A stretch of DNA of 64,000 nucleotides from Variovorax sp. CAN15 (GCF_030462475.1 NZ_JASMRZ010000003.1:128894-192893), one strand, 5' to 3'; shown: positions 8,509 through 18,128, counted from the stretch's first letter. Notes: a model not told the origin generated them from the sequence alone. Translations and numbers: made by a program.

Positions 8509-9261
8509 ATGCAGCTCGAACGCATTCATCACGTCGCCGTCATCTGCTCCGACTACGCGGTGTCGAAGCGCTTCTACACCGAGGTGCTGGGCCTGCGCGT
8601 GGTGGCCGAGAACTACCGCGCCCCGCGCGATTCGTACAAGCTTGATCTCGCTTTGCCCGACGGCTCGCAGATCGAGCTCTTCTCGTTTCCCGGTGCACCC
8701 GCGCGGCCGACGCGGCCCGAAGCGCAGGGACTGCGGCACCTGTCCTTCGAAGTGCACGACGTGCAGGCGGCGGCCGACGAACTCTCGGCACAGGGCATTG
8801 CCGTGGAACCGCTTCGCATCGACGAATACACCGGCCGACGCTTCACCTTCTTCGCCGACCCCGATGGGCTGCCGCTCGAACTCTACGAGGCCGCGCCAGG
8901 CAGGGATCTCGAAGCGCTGCTGCTGGAGCTGGAAGGCGCGCTGCATCTGCGCGAGGTGCGCGCGAGCGCCGCACGGCTGCAGGAACTGCTCGACGACGAC
9001 TTCCACGAACTCGGCGTTTCGGGCACGGTATGGACACGCGCCGCCATCATCGATGCGCTGCGCGACGAAGTCTTTTCGAAACGAACGATCTCGGACTTTC
9101 GCGTTCTGCGCATGGCCCCCGACGTGGCACTGGCCACCTATCGCGCACACCGCGAAGCCATTCCCCAACGTCTGGCAGCGGACTCCCTGCGCAGCTCGCT
9201 ATGGAAGCTGCGCGCAGGCCGCTGGCGCATGGCATTCCACCAGGGCACGCCGCTCGCCTGA
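8509..9261 (+). CDS. VOC (glyoxalase/GloA2-like) domain fused to a DUF4440/NTF2-like domain
   Basis: A 250-residue fusion. Residues 1-125 are a vicinal-oxygen-chelate domain very like E. coli GloA2 (YaeR): HHVAVICSDYAVSKRFY, IELFSFPGAPARPTRPEA, GLRHLSFEVHDV, RRFTFFADPDGLPLELYE, including the metal-ligand His and Glu. Residues about 130-250 resemble the DUF4440/SnoaL NTF2-like fold (LLDDDFHELGVSG, W-T-R, and a terminal SSLWKLRAGRWRMAFHQGT). The GTG at 8494 overlaps the upstream stop and is an alternative start, but the ATG at 8509 gives the GloA2-like N-terminus. Function is unproven; a small-molecule lyase or isomerase is plausible. Confidence 0.85.
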   Translation: MQLERIHHVAVICSDYAVSKRFYTEVLGLRVVAENYRAPRDSYKLDLALPDGSQIELFSFPGAPARPTRPEAQGLRHLSFEVHDVQAAADELSAQGIAVEPLRIDEYTGRRFTFFADPDGLPLELYEAAPGRDLEALLLELEGALHLREVRASAARLQELLDDDFHELGVSGTVWTRAAIIDALRDEVFSKRTISDFRVLRMAPDVALATYRAHREAIPQRLAADSLRSSLWKLRAGRWRMAFHQGTPLA

Positions 9262-9274
9262 ACGCACAGGCGAT

Positions 9275-10702
9275 TCAGGCCACCTCGCCGAAAGCCACGC
9301 TCACCCGCAGGCCAGTGGGCTCGGCGGCTTCGAGCCGCAGTTCCGCTCCCAGCAGCTCTGCATAGCGCGAGACGATCGACAGGCCCAGCCCCGAGCCCTG
9401 CCCCAGCTTCTCTCCAGCCGGACCTTGCGCCCATCGCTGCATCAGGGCTCGCTGCGCCTCCAGCGGAATGCCCGGCCCATCGTCGATCACGCTCAGCGTG
9501 CGGCCCGCGAGTTCGACGGTGATGGTGCGCCCGCCGTAGCGCAGCGCGTTGTCGATCAGGTTGTCGAGGATGCCTTCCACCAGCGCCTCGTTGGCCTGCA
9601 CGACCACACCGTCGTCGAGGCCGCGCGCGCCCAGGTCGACGCCGCGCGCATCGGCTCTCGCCAGATGCCGCAGCACCGTCTGCTCGGCGAGCACGTCGAG
9701 CCGCACGGGCACGCGTTTGAGCTCGGTGCGAGCCTCCTCGGCCAATGCGAGCGCCAGCAACTGGTCTATGAGGTGGCTGGCGCGCGCCTGGCGCTCCGAC
9801 ACGCGCTCGAGCTGCTCGCGCCATACCTTGGTGTCGTGCTGGGCCAGGCCGTATTCGGCCAGTGCGCGGATGCCCGCCAGCGGCGTGCGCAGTTCGTGCG
9901 CCACGTTGCCCACGAACTCGCGTTGCGCCTGCACGCTGTTGCCCAGCCGCTCGAACAGCGAGTTGACCGCATTGCCCAACCGCTGGATCTCGCGCGAGGT
10001 CTGCGCCACGGCTACCGGAGAAAGGTCGCGCACGTCGCGCCGGTCGAGCGCGCGCTGCAGGTCGCCCAGCGGCCGCAGATCGCTGCGGATGCCGTACCAG
10101 AGCCAGATCGCGAGCAGTATCAGCAGCACGATCTGCGGCGCGAGCGCATAGCCCAGCAGTTGCCGCACCAGCGCAGCGCGGCTCAGCGTGGTCTGCGCGA
10201 TGATCACCCGATAGGGCATGCTGATGTCGGGCTCGGCGTCATGCTCCAGCACCACCGCGCGCAGCGTGCTGCCTTCATAGTTCACGTCGGAGAAACGGTA
10301 GCGCGCACCGTCCACAGGCAGCGGCGCCTGCAGGCCCGCCTGGCCCGAGATCAGCGAGCCGTCGAGCCGCTGCACCGCGAAGTACACCTTGTCGATCTGG
10401 TCGAAGAGCACGGTCGCCACCTCGCGCGGAGAGAGCATCAGCTCGATGCCGCGCTCGCCCGCCTGCACGTTGGCCGACAGCGCATAGGCGTCATCGAGCA
10501 TGCCGCGGTCGAAGGCCTGTTCGGAGAAGTAGTTGGCGATGACCAGCGCGATGACCGCGCCGACCATCCACGTGAGTGCCAGCGGCACCAGCACGTTGCG
10601 CAGCACGCGCTGCGTGAGCGACGGCGCACGCACCGCAGCCGGCTGCGATCCGGCGCTGGTCTGTTGCTGCTGCCCGTTCACTCGCGCACCGGCGTCGATC
10701 AC
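9275..10702 (-). CDS. Sensor histidine kinase (TctE/QseC-like)
   Basis: A 475-residue inner-membrane histidine kinase, partner of the response regulator encoded just upstream. The N-terminus has a membrane segment (VLVPLALTWMVGAVIALVIANYF), a periplasmic domain of about 130 residues typical of the 2CSK_N class, and a second membrane segment (APQIVLLILLAIWLWY). Then come a HAMP-like linker, the H box FVGNVAHELRTPLAGIRAL, the N box EGILDNLIDNALRYGG, and G boxes DDGPGIP and GSGLGLSIV. The GTG at 10702 overlaps the regulator stop (GTGA); the GTG at 10681 is an alternative. Signal unknown; TctDE-like systems often sense carboxylates. Confidence 0.9.
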   Translation of the reverse strand: MIDAGARVNGQQQQTSAGSQPAAVRAPSLTQRVLRNVLVPLALTWMVGAVIALVIANYFSEQAFDRGMLDDAYALSANVQAGERGIELMLSPREVATVLFDQIDKVYFAVQRLDGSLISGQAGLQAPLPVDGARYRFSDVNYEGSTLRAVVLEHDAEPDISMPYRVIIAQTTLSRAALVRQLLGYALAPQIVLLILLAIWLWYGIRSDLRPLGDLQRALDRRDVRDLSPVAVAQTSREIQRLGNAVNSLFERLGNSVQAQREFVGNVAHELRTPLAGIRALAEYGLAQHDTKVWREQLERVSERQARASHLIDQLLALALAEEARTELKRVPVRLDVLAEQTVLRHLARADARGVDLGARGLDDGVVVQANEALVEGILDNLIDNALRYGGRTITVELAGRTLSVIDDGPGIPLEAQRALMQRWAQGPAGEKLGQGSGLGLSIVSRYAELLGAELRLEAAEPTGLRVSVAFGEVA

Positions 10703-11388
10703 ACCTCGGCTTCGAGCAGGTAGCCGATGCCGCGCAGCGTGCGGATGCTCGCGCCCGTGCCCTGCAGCTTTTTGCGCAGGCGCGAGATGAAGGCCTCGAG
10801 CGCGTTGTCGCCCAGCGATTCGTCGAAGCTGGAGAGCTTGTCGGACAGCGCACGCTTGCTCACCGTGCGGCCCGGCGGGCTCATGAGCTCCCACAGCACC
10901 TCGAACTCGCGAGCGGGCAGGTCGAGCGGCCCGCTCGCCGTGGAGAAGCGGCGCGCCTTGCGGTCGAGCTTGAGCTGACCGAGCAGCACGATGTCTTCCG
11001 TGCCCTTGGCGCGGCGCACGAGTGCTCGCAGGCGTGCTTCGACCTCCGCCAGGTCGAAGGGCTTGCCGAGGTAGTCGTCGGCGCCCGCGTCGAGACCGGC
11101 GATGCGTTCCTCGGTGCGCCCGCGCGCGGTAAGCACCAGCACCGGCGTGCGGTCGCCGCGTGCGCGTGCCTGCCGCAATGCGGTGAGGCCGCTTGCGAGG
11201 CCGCTGGTCGGGCTCGCGGTGGCGGGCAGGTTGAGGTCGAGCAGCACGGCATCGAAGGGCTGCACGCGCCACAGGTGGTCGGCATCTTCGACGTTGGTGG
11301 AAACATCGACGCGATGGCCTGCATCAGCGAGGCTGCGTACCATCACATCGCGCAAAACGGTGTCGTCTTCGACAAGCAGAATTCGCAT
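10699..11388 (-). CDS. OmpR-family response regulator (TctD-like)
   Basis: A 229-residue response regulator. The receiver domain has the acidic pair in LVEDD, the phosphoacceptor Asp in DAVLLDLNLP, the Thr/Lys region LVLTARG and GADDYLGKPFDLAEV. The C-terminal winged-helix DNA-binding domain ends with RLRKKLQGTGASIRTLRGIGYLL, typical of OmpR/PhoB-type regulators. It forms a leftward operon with the histidine kinase. The 137-bp region separating it from the rightward hydrolase gene probably holds its promoter; I could not identify an operator. Confidence 0.92.
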   Translation of the reverse strand: MRILLVEDDTVLRDVMVRSLADAGHRVDVSTNVEDADHLWRVQPFDAVLLDLNLPATASPTSGLASGLTALRQARARGDRTPVLVLTARGRTEERIAGLDAGADDYLGKPFDLAEVEARLRALVRRAKGTEDIVLLGQLKLDRKARRFSTASGPLDLPAREFEVLWELMSPPGRTVSKRALSDKLSSFDESLGDNALEAFISRLRKKLQGTGASIRTLRGIGYLLEAEV

Positions 11389-11525
11389 GGTCTTTGAATG
11401 GTTGGGGGTAATCTGCCTTGCGAACGACGGGTCAGCAGCCGGTCAGTCGCTCCAAGCGATAAACGCCACATGAGCATACGACAGCACGATGAATCACGGG
11501 CCATTTTCATGGCCCGCGCAACACG

Positions 11526-12386
11526 ATGAGCGCACGCGAACCCTCCGATCTGCTGAGCCTGGTTTCCCCGGAAGTACAAGGCACCGCCGTGGTCCTGCTG
11601 CATGGTTTATGCAGCACGCCTGACGAGTTGCTGACCGTGCAGTCGGCGCTGCGCAGCCGTGGCTATCCGGTTCATCCGCTGTCCATCGAGGGTTACTCGT
11701 TCGACGCCGACGCACCGATGCAGCGCGCGGCGCCGTACGAACGCTGGCTCGACGCGATCCAGATCCAGGTGAAGGCACTGCGCCAGCGTCACGACCGCGT
11801 GATGCTCATCGGCATCTCCGCGGGCTCCTCGCTGGCGCTGGGCGCGGCCATCCGCTGCGGCGGCGACGTCGATGCGCTGGTGCTCATGTCGACCACGCTG
11901 CGCTTCGACGGCTGGGCCATCCCGCGCACGCAGTTCCTGCTGCCGCTGGCCTTCTACACGCCGCTGGGCCGGCTCTGGCAATACCGCGAGCGCCCGCCCT
12001 ATGGCGTGAAGAACGAACGCGTGCGCGCCTGGATCGAACGCGAGCTGCGCCACCGCAAGATCTCGCGCGCCGGCAGTTCTGTCCTCGGCGTGGGTCACCT
12101 TCGCGAGCACGACCGTCTCATCCGCCACGTGCGCCGCAACCTGCACGGCGTGCAGTGCGGCAACGTGCTGGCCCTGCATGCCCAGCAGGACGAGGTGGCC
12201 AGCGTGGCCAACCTGGGCATCCTCGCGCGCGGCCTTCGCTGCCGCGCATTCCGTGCCGTGGTGGTCGCCAACAGCTACCACATGATCACGATCGACAACG
12301 ATCGTCAACAGGTCGTGAGCGAAACGGTGTCATTCGCCGATGCTGTGGCGCATGGCACGATGCCCGAGCATCCGCTGTACGCCTGA
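11526..12386 (+). CDS. Alpha/beta hydrolase (carboxylesterase-type)
   Basis: A 286-residue alpha/beta-hydrolase-fold protein. The oxyanion region is VVLLHGLCSTPDEL and the nucleophile elbow is LIGISAGSS (G-x-S-x-G, Ser nucleophile). An acidic residue near LALHAQQDEVASV and a His in NSYHMITIDNDR complete a likely Ser-Asp-His triad; the latter motif resembles monoacylglycerol-lipase/Est30-like esterases (NSxHxxTxD). It sits 34 bp before an acyl carrier protein gene and a ketosynthase gene, so it may release or edit acyl groups in a small lipid pathway. Substrate unknown. Confidence 0.85.
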   Translation: MSAREPSDLLSLVSPEVQGTAVVLLHGLCSTPDELLTVQSALRSRGYPVHPLSIEGYSFDADAPMQRAAPYERWLDAIQIQVKALRQRHDRVMLIGISAGSSLALGAAIRCGGDVDALVLMSTTLRFDGWAIPRTQFLLPLAFYTPLGRLWQYRERPPYGVKNERVRAWIERELRHRKISRAGSSVLGVGHLREHDRLIRHVRRNLHGVQCGNVLALHAQQDEVASVANLGILARGLRCRAFRAVVVANSYHMITIDNDRQQVVSETVSFADAVAHGTMPEHPLYA

Positions 12387-12420
12387 CAACCTCGATCACG
12401 TCCGAAAGGAAAGCATCCCC

Positions 12421-12717
12421 ATGTCTTCTTCCGATCTCTCCTCGCCCACCTTCAACACCATCGCCGCGATCCTGCGGGACGACTTCCGCGTCGACTCCGC
12501 GGCCATCTCGCCGGCCACCGCGCTGACCGACCTCGGCCTCGACTCGCTCGCGCTGATGGAGTTCGTCTTCGCCGTCGAAGACGCATTCCACCTGCGCATT
12601 CCCGAGGACCGCCTCGACCCGCGCGAAGCCGGCATCACGCTGCAGCGCCTGTGCGAAGTGATCGACACCGAGAGCGCCGGTGCAACCGCGGGCCTGCCCG
12701 CCGAAGCGACGGCATGA
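12421..12717 (+). CDS. Acyl carrier protein
   Basis: A 98-residue acyl carrier protein. The phosphopantetheine attachment motif is DLGLDSLALMEF, with Ser42 as the modified residue; the surrounding four-helix pattern (DDFRVDSAAISPATALTDLG ... LEDAFHLRIPEDRL-like) fits the family. It carries the fatty-acyl chain for the ketosynthase encoded immediately downstream, with which it overlaps by ATGA. The ATG at 12421 follows GAAAGGAAAGC. The housekeeping AcpP is normally next to fabF/fabD, so this is a specialised ACP. Confidence 0.92.
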   Translation: MSSSDLSSPTFNTIAAILRDDFRVDSAAISPATALTDLGLDSLALMEFVFAVEDAFHLRIPEDRLDPREAGITLQRLCEVIDTESAGATAGLPAEATA

Positions 12718-13997
12718 GCAGCGGCGCCGCTCACTCCGTGCTCGCCGCCTCCGCCGCGCGTGTCGCATCGGCGCCCGTGCGCGTCAGCGGCATCGGCTTC
12801 GTCACGCCCATCGGCCGCACCGTGGAGGCCTTCGACGAAGCCCTGTTCGCTGGCCGATCGGCAGTTCGCGCGCAGACGCTGGAGATCAAGGGCATGGACC
12901 CGATGGCGCTCGCCGTCGCCGCCTGCGACTTCGATTCGAACGGCGTGCGCAGCACCTCCCGCCTGCCGCTGGACCGTGGCACCGCCATGGCGCTGGCCGC
13001 CGCGCAGGACGCCGCCGGCGAAGCGAGGATCGACCTCGACACCATCGACCGCGACCGTCTCGGCATCTTCTGGGGCAGCGGCCTCGCGGGCGCCGGCACC
13101 TTCGACAACACCACCAGCACGCTCTACGGCGAACAGCGCCGCATGCGCCCGACCACCGTGCTCACAGTGATGCCCAACGCCGCGGTGGCGGAGCTCGCCC
13201 TGCACTTCGGCGCGCGCGGCTCTGCCATTGCATACGCCTGTGCCTGCGCATCCTCGGCCGTGGCCATCGGCGAGGCGATGCGCGCCATTCGCGGCGGCTG
13301 GATCGACGTCGCCATCGTCGGCGGCCACGACGCCATGCTCACGCCCGGCGTGATGGCCAGCTGGCACGCCATGCGCGTGATGGCGCCGCCGCCGGCCGAT
13401 GCGCCATCGACCGCATGCCGGCCCTTCTCGGGTGACCGCGCGGGCTTTGCCATCGGCGAAGGCGCGGCCGCGCTGGTGCTCGAATCCGAAGCGCACGCGG
13501 CTGCGCGCGGCGCTGAAGCCGCGCCCTTCGTGCTCGCGGGCTACGCCACCAACTGCGACGGCACGCACATCACCAACCCCGACACCGCGGGCCAGGTGCG
13601 CGTGATGCGCGCCGCGCTGCGCGACGCGGGCATCGAGGCTTCCGAGATCGGCCACATCAATGCGCACGGCACGGCCACCTCGGCCGGCGATGCGGCCGAA
13701 GCCGCATCGATCCGCGAAGTGTTCGGCAACACCGTTCCGGTGAGCGCGACCAAGGCCATCCACGGCCACGTGCTTGGCGGCGGCGGTGCGATCGAGCTCG
13801 TCGCCACGCTGCGCGCGCTGGCACGCGAGACGCTGCCGCCCATCGCCAACCTGCAGACGCCCGACGCCGCTTTCGATCTCGACTTCGTGCAGGGCGAGGC
13901 CCGCGAGGCCAAGGGCATGCGCTACGCGCTGTCCAATTCCTTCGCTTTTGGCGGCACCAACGCCGTCATCGTGGCCGGCCGCGCGTCCGATCGCTGA
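12714..13997 (+). CDS. Beta-ketoacyl-ACP synthase (KAS II-like)
   Basis: A 427-residue thiolase-fold ketosynthase. The catalytic triad is visible: Cys178 in YACACASSA, His in INAHGTATSAGD, and His in KAIHGHVLGGGG (the KxxxGHxxGxxG motif). The C-terminal SFAFGGTNAVIV is standard. It condenses malonyl-ACP with an acyl group, probably on the ACP encoded directly upstream (ATGA overlap). Its pairing with a dedicated ACP and a hydrolase suggests a side pathway for an unusual acyl chain rather than bulk fatty acid synthesis. A sterol-desaturase-type gene follows 33 bp downstream. Confidence 0.93.
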   Translation: MSSGAAHSVLAASAARVASAPVRVSGIGFVTPIGRTVEAFDEALFAGRSAVRAQTLEIKGMDPMALAVAACDFDSNGVRSTSRLPLDRGTAMALAAAQDAAGEARIDLDTIDRDRLGIFWGSGLAGAGTFDNTTSTLYGEQRRMRPTTVLTVMPNAAVAELALHFGARGSAIAYACACASSAVAIGEAMRAIRGGWIDVAIVGGHDAMLTPGVMASWHAMRVMAPPPADAPSTACRPFSGDRAGFAIGEGAAALVLESEAHAAARGAEAAPFVLAGYATNCDGTHITNPDTAGQVRVMRAALRDAGIEASEIGHINAHGTATSAGDAAEAASIREVFGNTVPVSATKAIHGHVLGGGGAIELVATLRALARETLPPIANLQTPDAAFDLDFVQGEAREAKGMRYALSNSFAFGGTNAVIVAGRASDR

Positions 13998-14030
13998 AGA
14001 TTCACTGAACGCTTCCTGAAAAATCGCGCG

Positions 14031-15161
14031 GTGCATCGGCTGGTTGTTTTCGTGGTGCCGGTGTTCGCGCTGCTCATGGCGTGCGAGTTCGCCTGGGGCT
14101 GGCTCAAGCGGCGCAACACCTACCGCTTCAGCGACACCATCGGCAGCCTCAGCCAGGGGCTACTGAGCCAGGCGCTCTCGGTGTGCACGCAGCTCTTCCA
14201 GATCGGCCTGTACGCACTGGTCTATCCGCTGGTCGCGATCTGGACGCGGCCCGCCTTCTGGGACAGCGCCATGGGCTGGATCGCCGCGGTGCTGCTGTTC
14301 GACTTCTTCGACTACTGGCTGCATCGCGCCGGGCACGAGTCGGCCGTGTTCTGGGCCGCCCACTCGGTACACCACCAGAGCCAGCACTTCAACTTCTCCA
14401 CCGCACTGCGGCAGGAAAGCACGGTGGCATTTCTCGGCTGGGCCTTCTACCTGCCGATGGCGGTGATCGGAGTGCCGCCGGAGCAGTTCGGGCTCGCGGG
14501 GCTGATCGTGCTGGTCTACCAGTTCTGGATCCACACCGAGCACATCGGCAAGCTGGGCTGGTTCGACCGCGTGTTCTCCTCGCCTTCGAACCACCGCGTG
14601 CATCACGCGGTGAACGACCGGTACATCGACCGCAACTACGGCGGCATGCTCGTGGTGTGGGACCGCATGTTCGGCACCTTCGCCGAGGAAACCGAACGCT
14701 GCGTCTACGGCACGCGCAAGGCGCTCGCCAGCTTCGACCCGATGCGCGCGATCCTCGGCCCCTACATGCCGCTGCTGCGCGACGCCTGGCACACGAAGCG
14801 CTGGCAGGACAAGATCGCCGTGTGGCTCAAGCCGCCGGGCTGGCGGCCGGCCGACGTGGCGGCGCGCTTTCCGGAACCCGCGTTCTCGCTGGAAGAAGCC
14901 ATGCGCATCCACGCCCCCGTGCTCACGCGAGCGCAGGTCGCCTCGGCCACCCTTCACTTCGCATGCTGGGTCGGCGTGACGCTGGCCTTTCTCTGGCGCG
15001 CGGACGATCTCGCTTTCCGCACAGGGCTGTCGCTTCTCGCACTCTCGGTCGGCGGATTCTGGTCGACAGGCGCGGTACTCGATTCGCGCCTGCGTCTGCG
15101 ATGGGCGTGGTGCGCACAAGCGGCACTTCTCGCCATCTCGGCGGTACTGCTCTTCGGCTGA
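14031..15161 (+). CDS. Sterol desaturase / fatty acid hydroxylase family protein
   Basis: A 376-residue integral membrane di-iron oxygenase. The histidine clusters that bind iron are visible: WLHRAGHE, HSVHHQSQHFN and NHRVHHAVN with a further HTEH. Several membrane segments flank them and there is an extra C-terminal pair. These enzymes hydroxylate or desaturate lipid chains (for example ornithine lipids, sphingoid bases, plasmalogen precursors). The start is uncertain: GTG at 14031 is used, but in-frame GTGs at 14052-14061 or the ATG at 14076 are possible and no clear ribosome-binding site discriminates. It lies just after the ACP-ketosynthase genes, on the same strand, hence probably acts on their product. 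Confidence 0.87.
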   Translation: MHRLVVFVVPVFALLMACEFAWGWLKRRNTYRFSDTIGSLSQGLLSQALSVCTQLFQIGLYALVYPLVAIWTRPAFWDSAMGWIAAVLLFDFFDYWLHRAGHESAVFWAAHSVHHQSQHFNFSTALRQESTVAFLGWAFYLPMAVIGVPPEQFGLAGLIVLVYQFWIHTEHIGKLGWFDRVFSSPSNHRVHHAVNDRYIDRNYGGMLVVWDRMFGTFAEETERCVYGTRKALASFDPMRAILGPYMPLLRDAWHTKRWQDKIAVWLKPPGWRPADVAARFPEPAFSLEEAMRIHAPVLTRAQVASATLHFACWVGVTLAFLWRADDLAFRTGLSLLALSVGGFWSTGAVLDSRLRLRWAWCAQAALLAISAVLLFG

Positions 15162-15219
15162 ACGCCGGGCATCCGCCGCCCGCTATGCTCGGCGCCTTCA
15201 CCGTTGCAGGGCACCCATC

Positions 15220-15702
15220 ATGCGCAGGCTGGCCACTCCCGAAGACATCGACACCGTCTTCGCCCTCTACATGCACGAGAAGGTCGTGCCCTACCTGGGC
15301 TACGACCCGATGCCGCTGGAAGACTTCAAGCAGATCTACCGGCAGCTGCTGGATGGCCGCGACTTCTTCGTCTACGAACGCGACGGCCGCATCGCCGGCT
15401 TCTACCGAGCCTCGCGCTACCCGGGCCGCGTGCGGCATGTGGCCGGCCTGGGCACGCTGGCCGTCGACCCTACGCTGCATGGCCAAGGCATCGCGCTGGC
15501 GATGGTCGCGGATGCGATCGAACGGCTGAAGGCGGACGGCGTCAAGCGCATCGAGCTCATCGTGGAAAGCGACAACGCACCAGCGCTGCGCTTCTACGAG
15601 AAGCTCGGCTTCGAAAGGGAAGGCACGCTGCGCAGGTTCTACAAGCGCGCCTCCGACAAGCAGGCCATCGACGACCACATCATGGCGCTGCTGTTCGACT
15701 GA
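15220..15702 (+). CDS. GNAT family N-acetyltransferase
   Basis: A 160-residue GNAT protein. Motif A is LAVDPTLHGQGIALAMVADAI and motif B LIVESDNAPALRFYEKLGFEREGTLR, close to the ribosomal-protein/amino-acid acetyltransferase branch (L-amino acid acetyltransferase-like), but the substrate is not predictable. It is transcribed toward copA; the stop codons are only about 15 bp apart. Confidence 0.88.
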   Translation: MRRLATPEDIDTVFALYMHEKVVPYLGYDPMPLEDFKQIYRQLLDGRDFFVYERDGRIAGFYRASRYPGRVRHVAGLGTLAVDPTLHGQGIALAMVADAIERLKADGVKRIELIVESDNAPALRFYEKLGFEREGTLRRFYKRASDKQAIDDHIMALLFD

Positions 15703-15717
15703 ACTTGCGAAGGAGCC

Positions 15718-17961
15718 TCAGGGCTTCCACCGCCGCAGCAGCAGCGCATTGGCCATCACGCTCACGCTCGACAGCGCCATCGCCGCGCCGGCCACCACCG
15801 GGCTCAGCAGGCCGAAGGCCGCGAGCGGAATGCCGGCCACGTTGTAGGCGAAGGCCCAGAACAGGTTCTGCCGGATCTTCGCCACCGTGCGGCCCGAAAG
15901 CTCCAAGGCCTGCGCGACCAGCGCAAGGTCGCCACGCATCAGCGTGATGCCGGCGGCTTCCATCGCCACGTCGGTGCCGCCGCCCGAAGGCGCCATTGCA
16001 ATGCCGACGTCGGCCGCAGCCAGCGCGGGTGCATCGTTGGCACCGTCACCGATCATCGCGACGACATGCCCGTCGCTTCGCAGCGCCGCGACCTGCGCAG
16101 CCTTGTCGGCAGGCAGCACATCGGCGCGCACATCCTCGGCCGCGATGCCCAGCCGTGCTGCCATGGCCTGCGCCGCGCGCAGGTTGTCGCCCGAGATCAT
16201 CACAACGCGCAGTCCACGTGCACGCAGCGTGCGGATGGCTTCGGCGGCCTGCGGCTTGGGCTCGTCGGCGAAGGCGAGCAGGGCCTGCACATGCGCGGCG
16301 CCGGCTTCGTCGAAGCGCAGCAGCGCGGAGACCGTCGCGCCCTGCGATTGAAGATGCTCCACTTCCTCCGCGTCGGGTACCGCGTCGAGTTCGCGGCACC
16401 AGCGCAGGCTGGCGATGGCCCACTGACCGCCCTCTACTTCCCCGCGAACGCCACGGCCCGGCGAGGCCTGCATCGCACCCAGCACGGGTACATGCAGATT
16501 GCGCTGCGCGGCGGCCGACGTCACCGCCTTGGCCAGCGGATGCTCGCTGCCGCCTTGCAGGCTGGCGGCGGTGGCGAGCAGCTGGTCCTGGGAGACCGAA
16601 GCGCCGGCCACGGGCACCAGCGCGGTGAGCACGGGGCGGCCGACGGTCAGCGTGCCAGTCTTGTCGAACGCGGCTGTGTCGACCCGGTGCGCTATTTCCA
16701 GTGCCCGGGCGTCCTTGATGAGCACGCCATGCCGCGCCGCCACGCCAGTACCAGCCATCACCGCCACGGGCGTCGCAAGGCCGAGTGCACACGGACAGGC
16801 GATGACGAGCACCGCCACCGCATGGATCAGCGCGGTCTCGATGCCGGCACCCGCCACCATCCATCCCGCGAAGGTGACCAGCGCGATCAGCAGCACCACC
16901 GGCACGAACACGGCGGCGACCTTGTCCACCAGACGCTGGATCGGCGCCTTGGCGGCCTGCGCGTCCTCGACCAGGCGGATGATGCGCGCCAGCACACTCT
17001 CGGCGCCGACAGCGCTCACCTCGACGACCATGCGGCCGTCGCCGTTCACCGCGCCGCCGGTCAGCGCATCACCCGGTCCCTTGGTCACCGGCAGCGGTTC
17101 GCCGGTGAGCATGGATTCGTCGACTTCGGAATGCCCTTCCAGCACCTTCGCATCGGCCGGCACGCGCTCGCCGGGCCGCACCGCGAGACGGTCGCCAACC
17201 ATCACCTCGGCGAGCGGCACGTCGCTTTCCTTTCCGCGTGCGTCGAGCACGTGCGCCACTTCGGGCCGCAGCTGCTGCAGCGCGCGGATCGCCGAGGTGG
17301 CCTGCCGCTTGGCGCGTGCCTCCAGCCATTTGCCGAGCAGCACCAGCGTGATCACCACCGCCGAGGCCTCGAAGTACAGGTGCGGCACCATGCCATGGCC
17401 CGCATGCTCGCCGGTGGCGGCGCGCCACCAGAGCCAGAGCGAAAGCCCGAAAGCCGCGCTGGTGCCGAGCGCCACCAGCAGGTCCATGTTGCCGGTGCGC
17501 GCCTTCACCGCATGCCAGCCCGCGCGATAGAAACGCGCGCCCAGCCAGAACTGCACCGGCGTCGCGAGCAGCAGCTGCGCCCATGGCGGCAGCATCCAGT
17601 CGAGCCCGAAGAAGCCGCCCAGCATCGGCGCCATCAGCGGGATCGACAGCGCAAGCCCGATCGCGACCGGGGCGAAGCCGGCCCATGGCGAGAGCCTGGC
17701 TTCGTCTGCCGCGCTGCTGGCGGCACGAGGTTCATAGCCGGCGGCGCGCACGGCGCGGCGCAGGCGGACATCGATGTCATCCTCGCCAGAGGCAACCACG
17801 CGGGCCGATTCGGTCGCGAGATTCACGCTCACGTCCTGCACGCCAGGCACGTTCTTCAGGGCACGCTCCACACGCATGACGCAGGAGGCGCAAGTCATGC
17901 CGCCGATGGACAGATCGAGCGTGGCGGTGGCGGGTATTTGCCGGAGCTGAGGTTTTTCCAT
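15718..17961 (-). CDS. copA: Copper-exporting P1B-type ATPase CopA
   Basis: A 747-residue Cu(I)-exporting P-type ATPase in the inner membrane. One N-terminal heavy-metal-associated domain carries GGMTCASC (Cys24, Cys27). The transmembrane metal site is the CPC in [13 protein letters not shown]; other landmarks are the actuator loop MLTGEPLPV, phosphorylation motif DKTGTLT, HP motif SEHPLA, and hinge [19 protein letters not shown], all intact. Length is usual for single-HMA CopA. Divergent from copZ-cueR with a CueR promoter between them. The predicted transcription start falls at or next to the ATG at 17961 and there is no ribosome-binding site, so the mRNA is probably leaderless. Confidence 0.95.
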   Translation of the reverse strand: MEKPQLRQIPATATLDLSIGGMTCASCVMRVERALKNVPGVQDVSVNLATESARVVASGEDDIDVRLRRAVRAAGYEPRAASSAADEARLSPWAGFAPVAIGLALSIPLMAPMLGGFFGLDWMLPPWAQLLLATPVQFWLGARFYRAGWHAVKARTGNMDLLVALGTSAAFGLSLWLWWRAATGEHAGHGMVPHLYFEASAVVITLVLLGKWLEARAKRQATSAIRALQQLRPEVAHVLDARGKESDVPLAEVMVGDRLAVRPGERVPADAKVLEGHSEVDESMLTGEPLPVTKGPGDALTGGAVNGDGRMVVEVSAVGAESVLARIIRLVEDAQAAKAPIQRLVDKVAAVFVPVVLLIALVTFAGWMVAGAGIETALIHAVAVLVIACPCALGLATPVAVMAGTGVAARHGVLIKDARALEIAHRVDTAAFDKTGTLTVGRPVLTALVPVAGASVSQDQLLATAASLQGGSEHPLAKAVTSAAAQRNLHVPVLGAMQASPGRGVRGEVEGGQWAIASLRWCRELDAVPDAEEVEHLQSQGATVSALLRFDEAGAAHVQALLAFADEPKPQAAEAIRTLRARGLRVVMISGDNLRAAQAMAARLGIAAEDVRADVLPADKAAQVAALRSDGHVVAMIGDGANDAPALAAADVGIAMAPSGGGTDVAMEAAGITLMRGDLALVAQALELSGRTVAKIRQNLFWAFAYNVAGIPLAAFGLLSPVVAGAAMALSSVSVMANALLLRRWKP

Positions 17962-17967
17962 GCACCA

Positions 17968-17998
17968 AGGCTAAAGCCTCACACCATGTCAAGGTCAA
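17968..17998 (-). promoter_or_regulatory. CueR-type copper promoter of copA
   Basis: On the minus strand TTGACC (-35, 17993-17998) and TAGCCT (-10, 17968-17973) are separated by exactly 19 bp, the overlong spacer typical of MerR-family activated promoters. Within it the imperfect 21-bp dyad starting ACCTTGAC and ending GAGGCT (17975-17995) is the expected CueR box. It drives copA leftward. Confidence 0.88.
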
Positions 17999-18128
17999 GC
18001 GGAACAATCCAGAACCCCTGTGCTGGACGTTGACATCGTGAGAGGGTTCAAACTGCGGTTTCCCGGGTCGGTTGGCCGACCACTTCCCTTTCCCACCCAT
18101 CATTTATCTACTTTCAAGGAGTATCACG

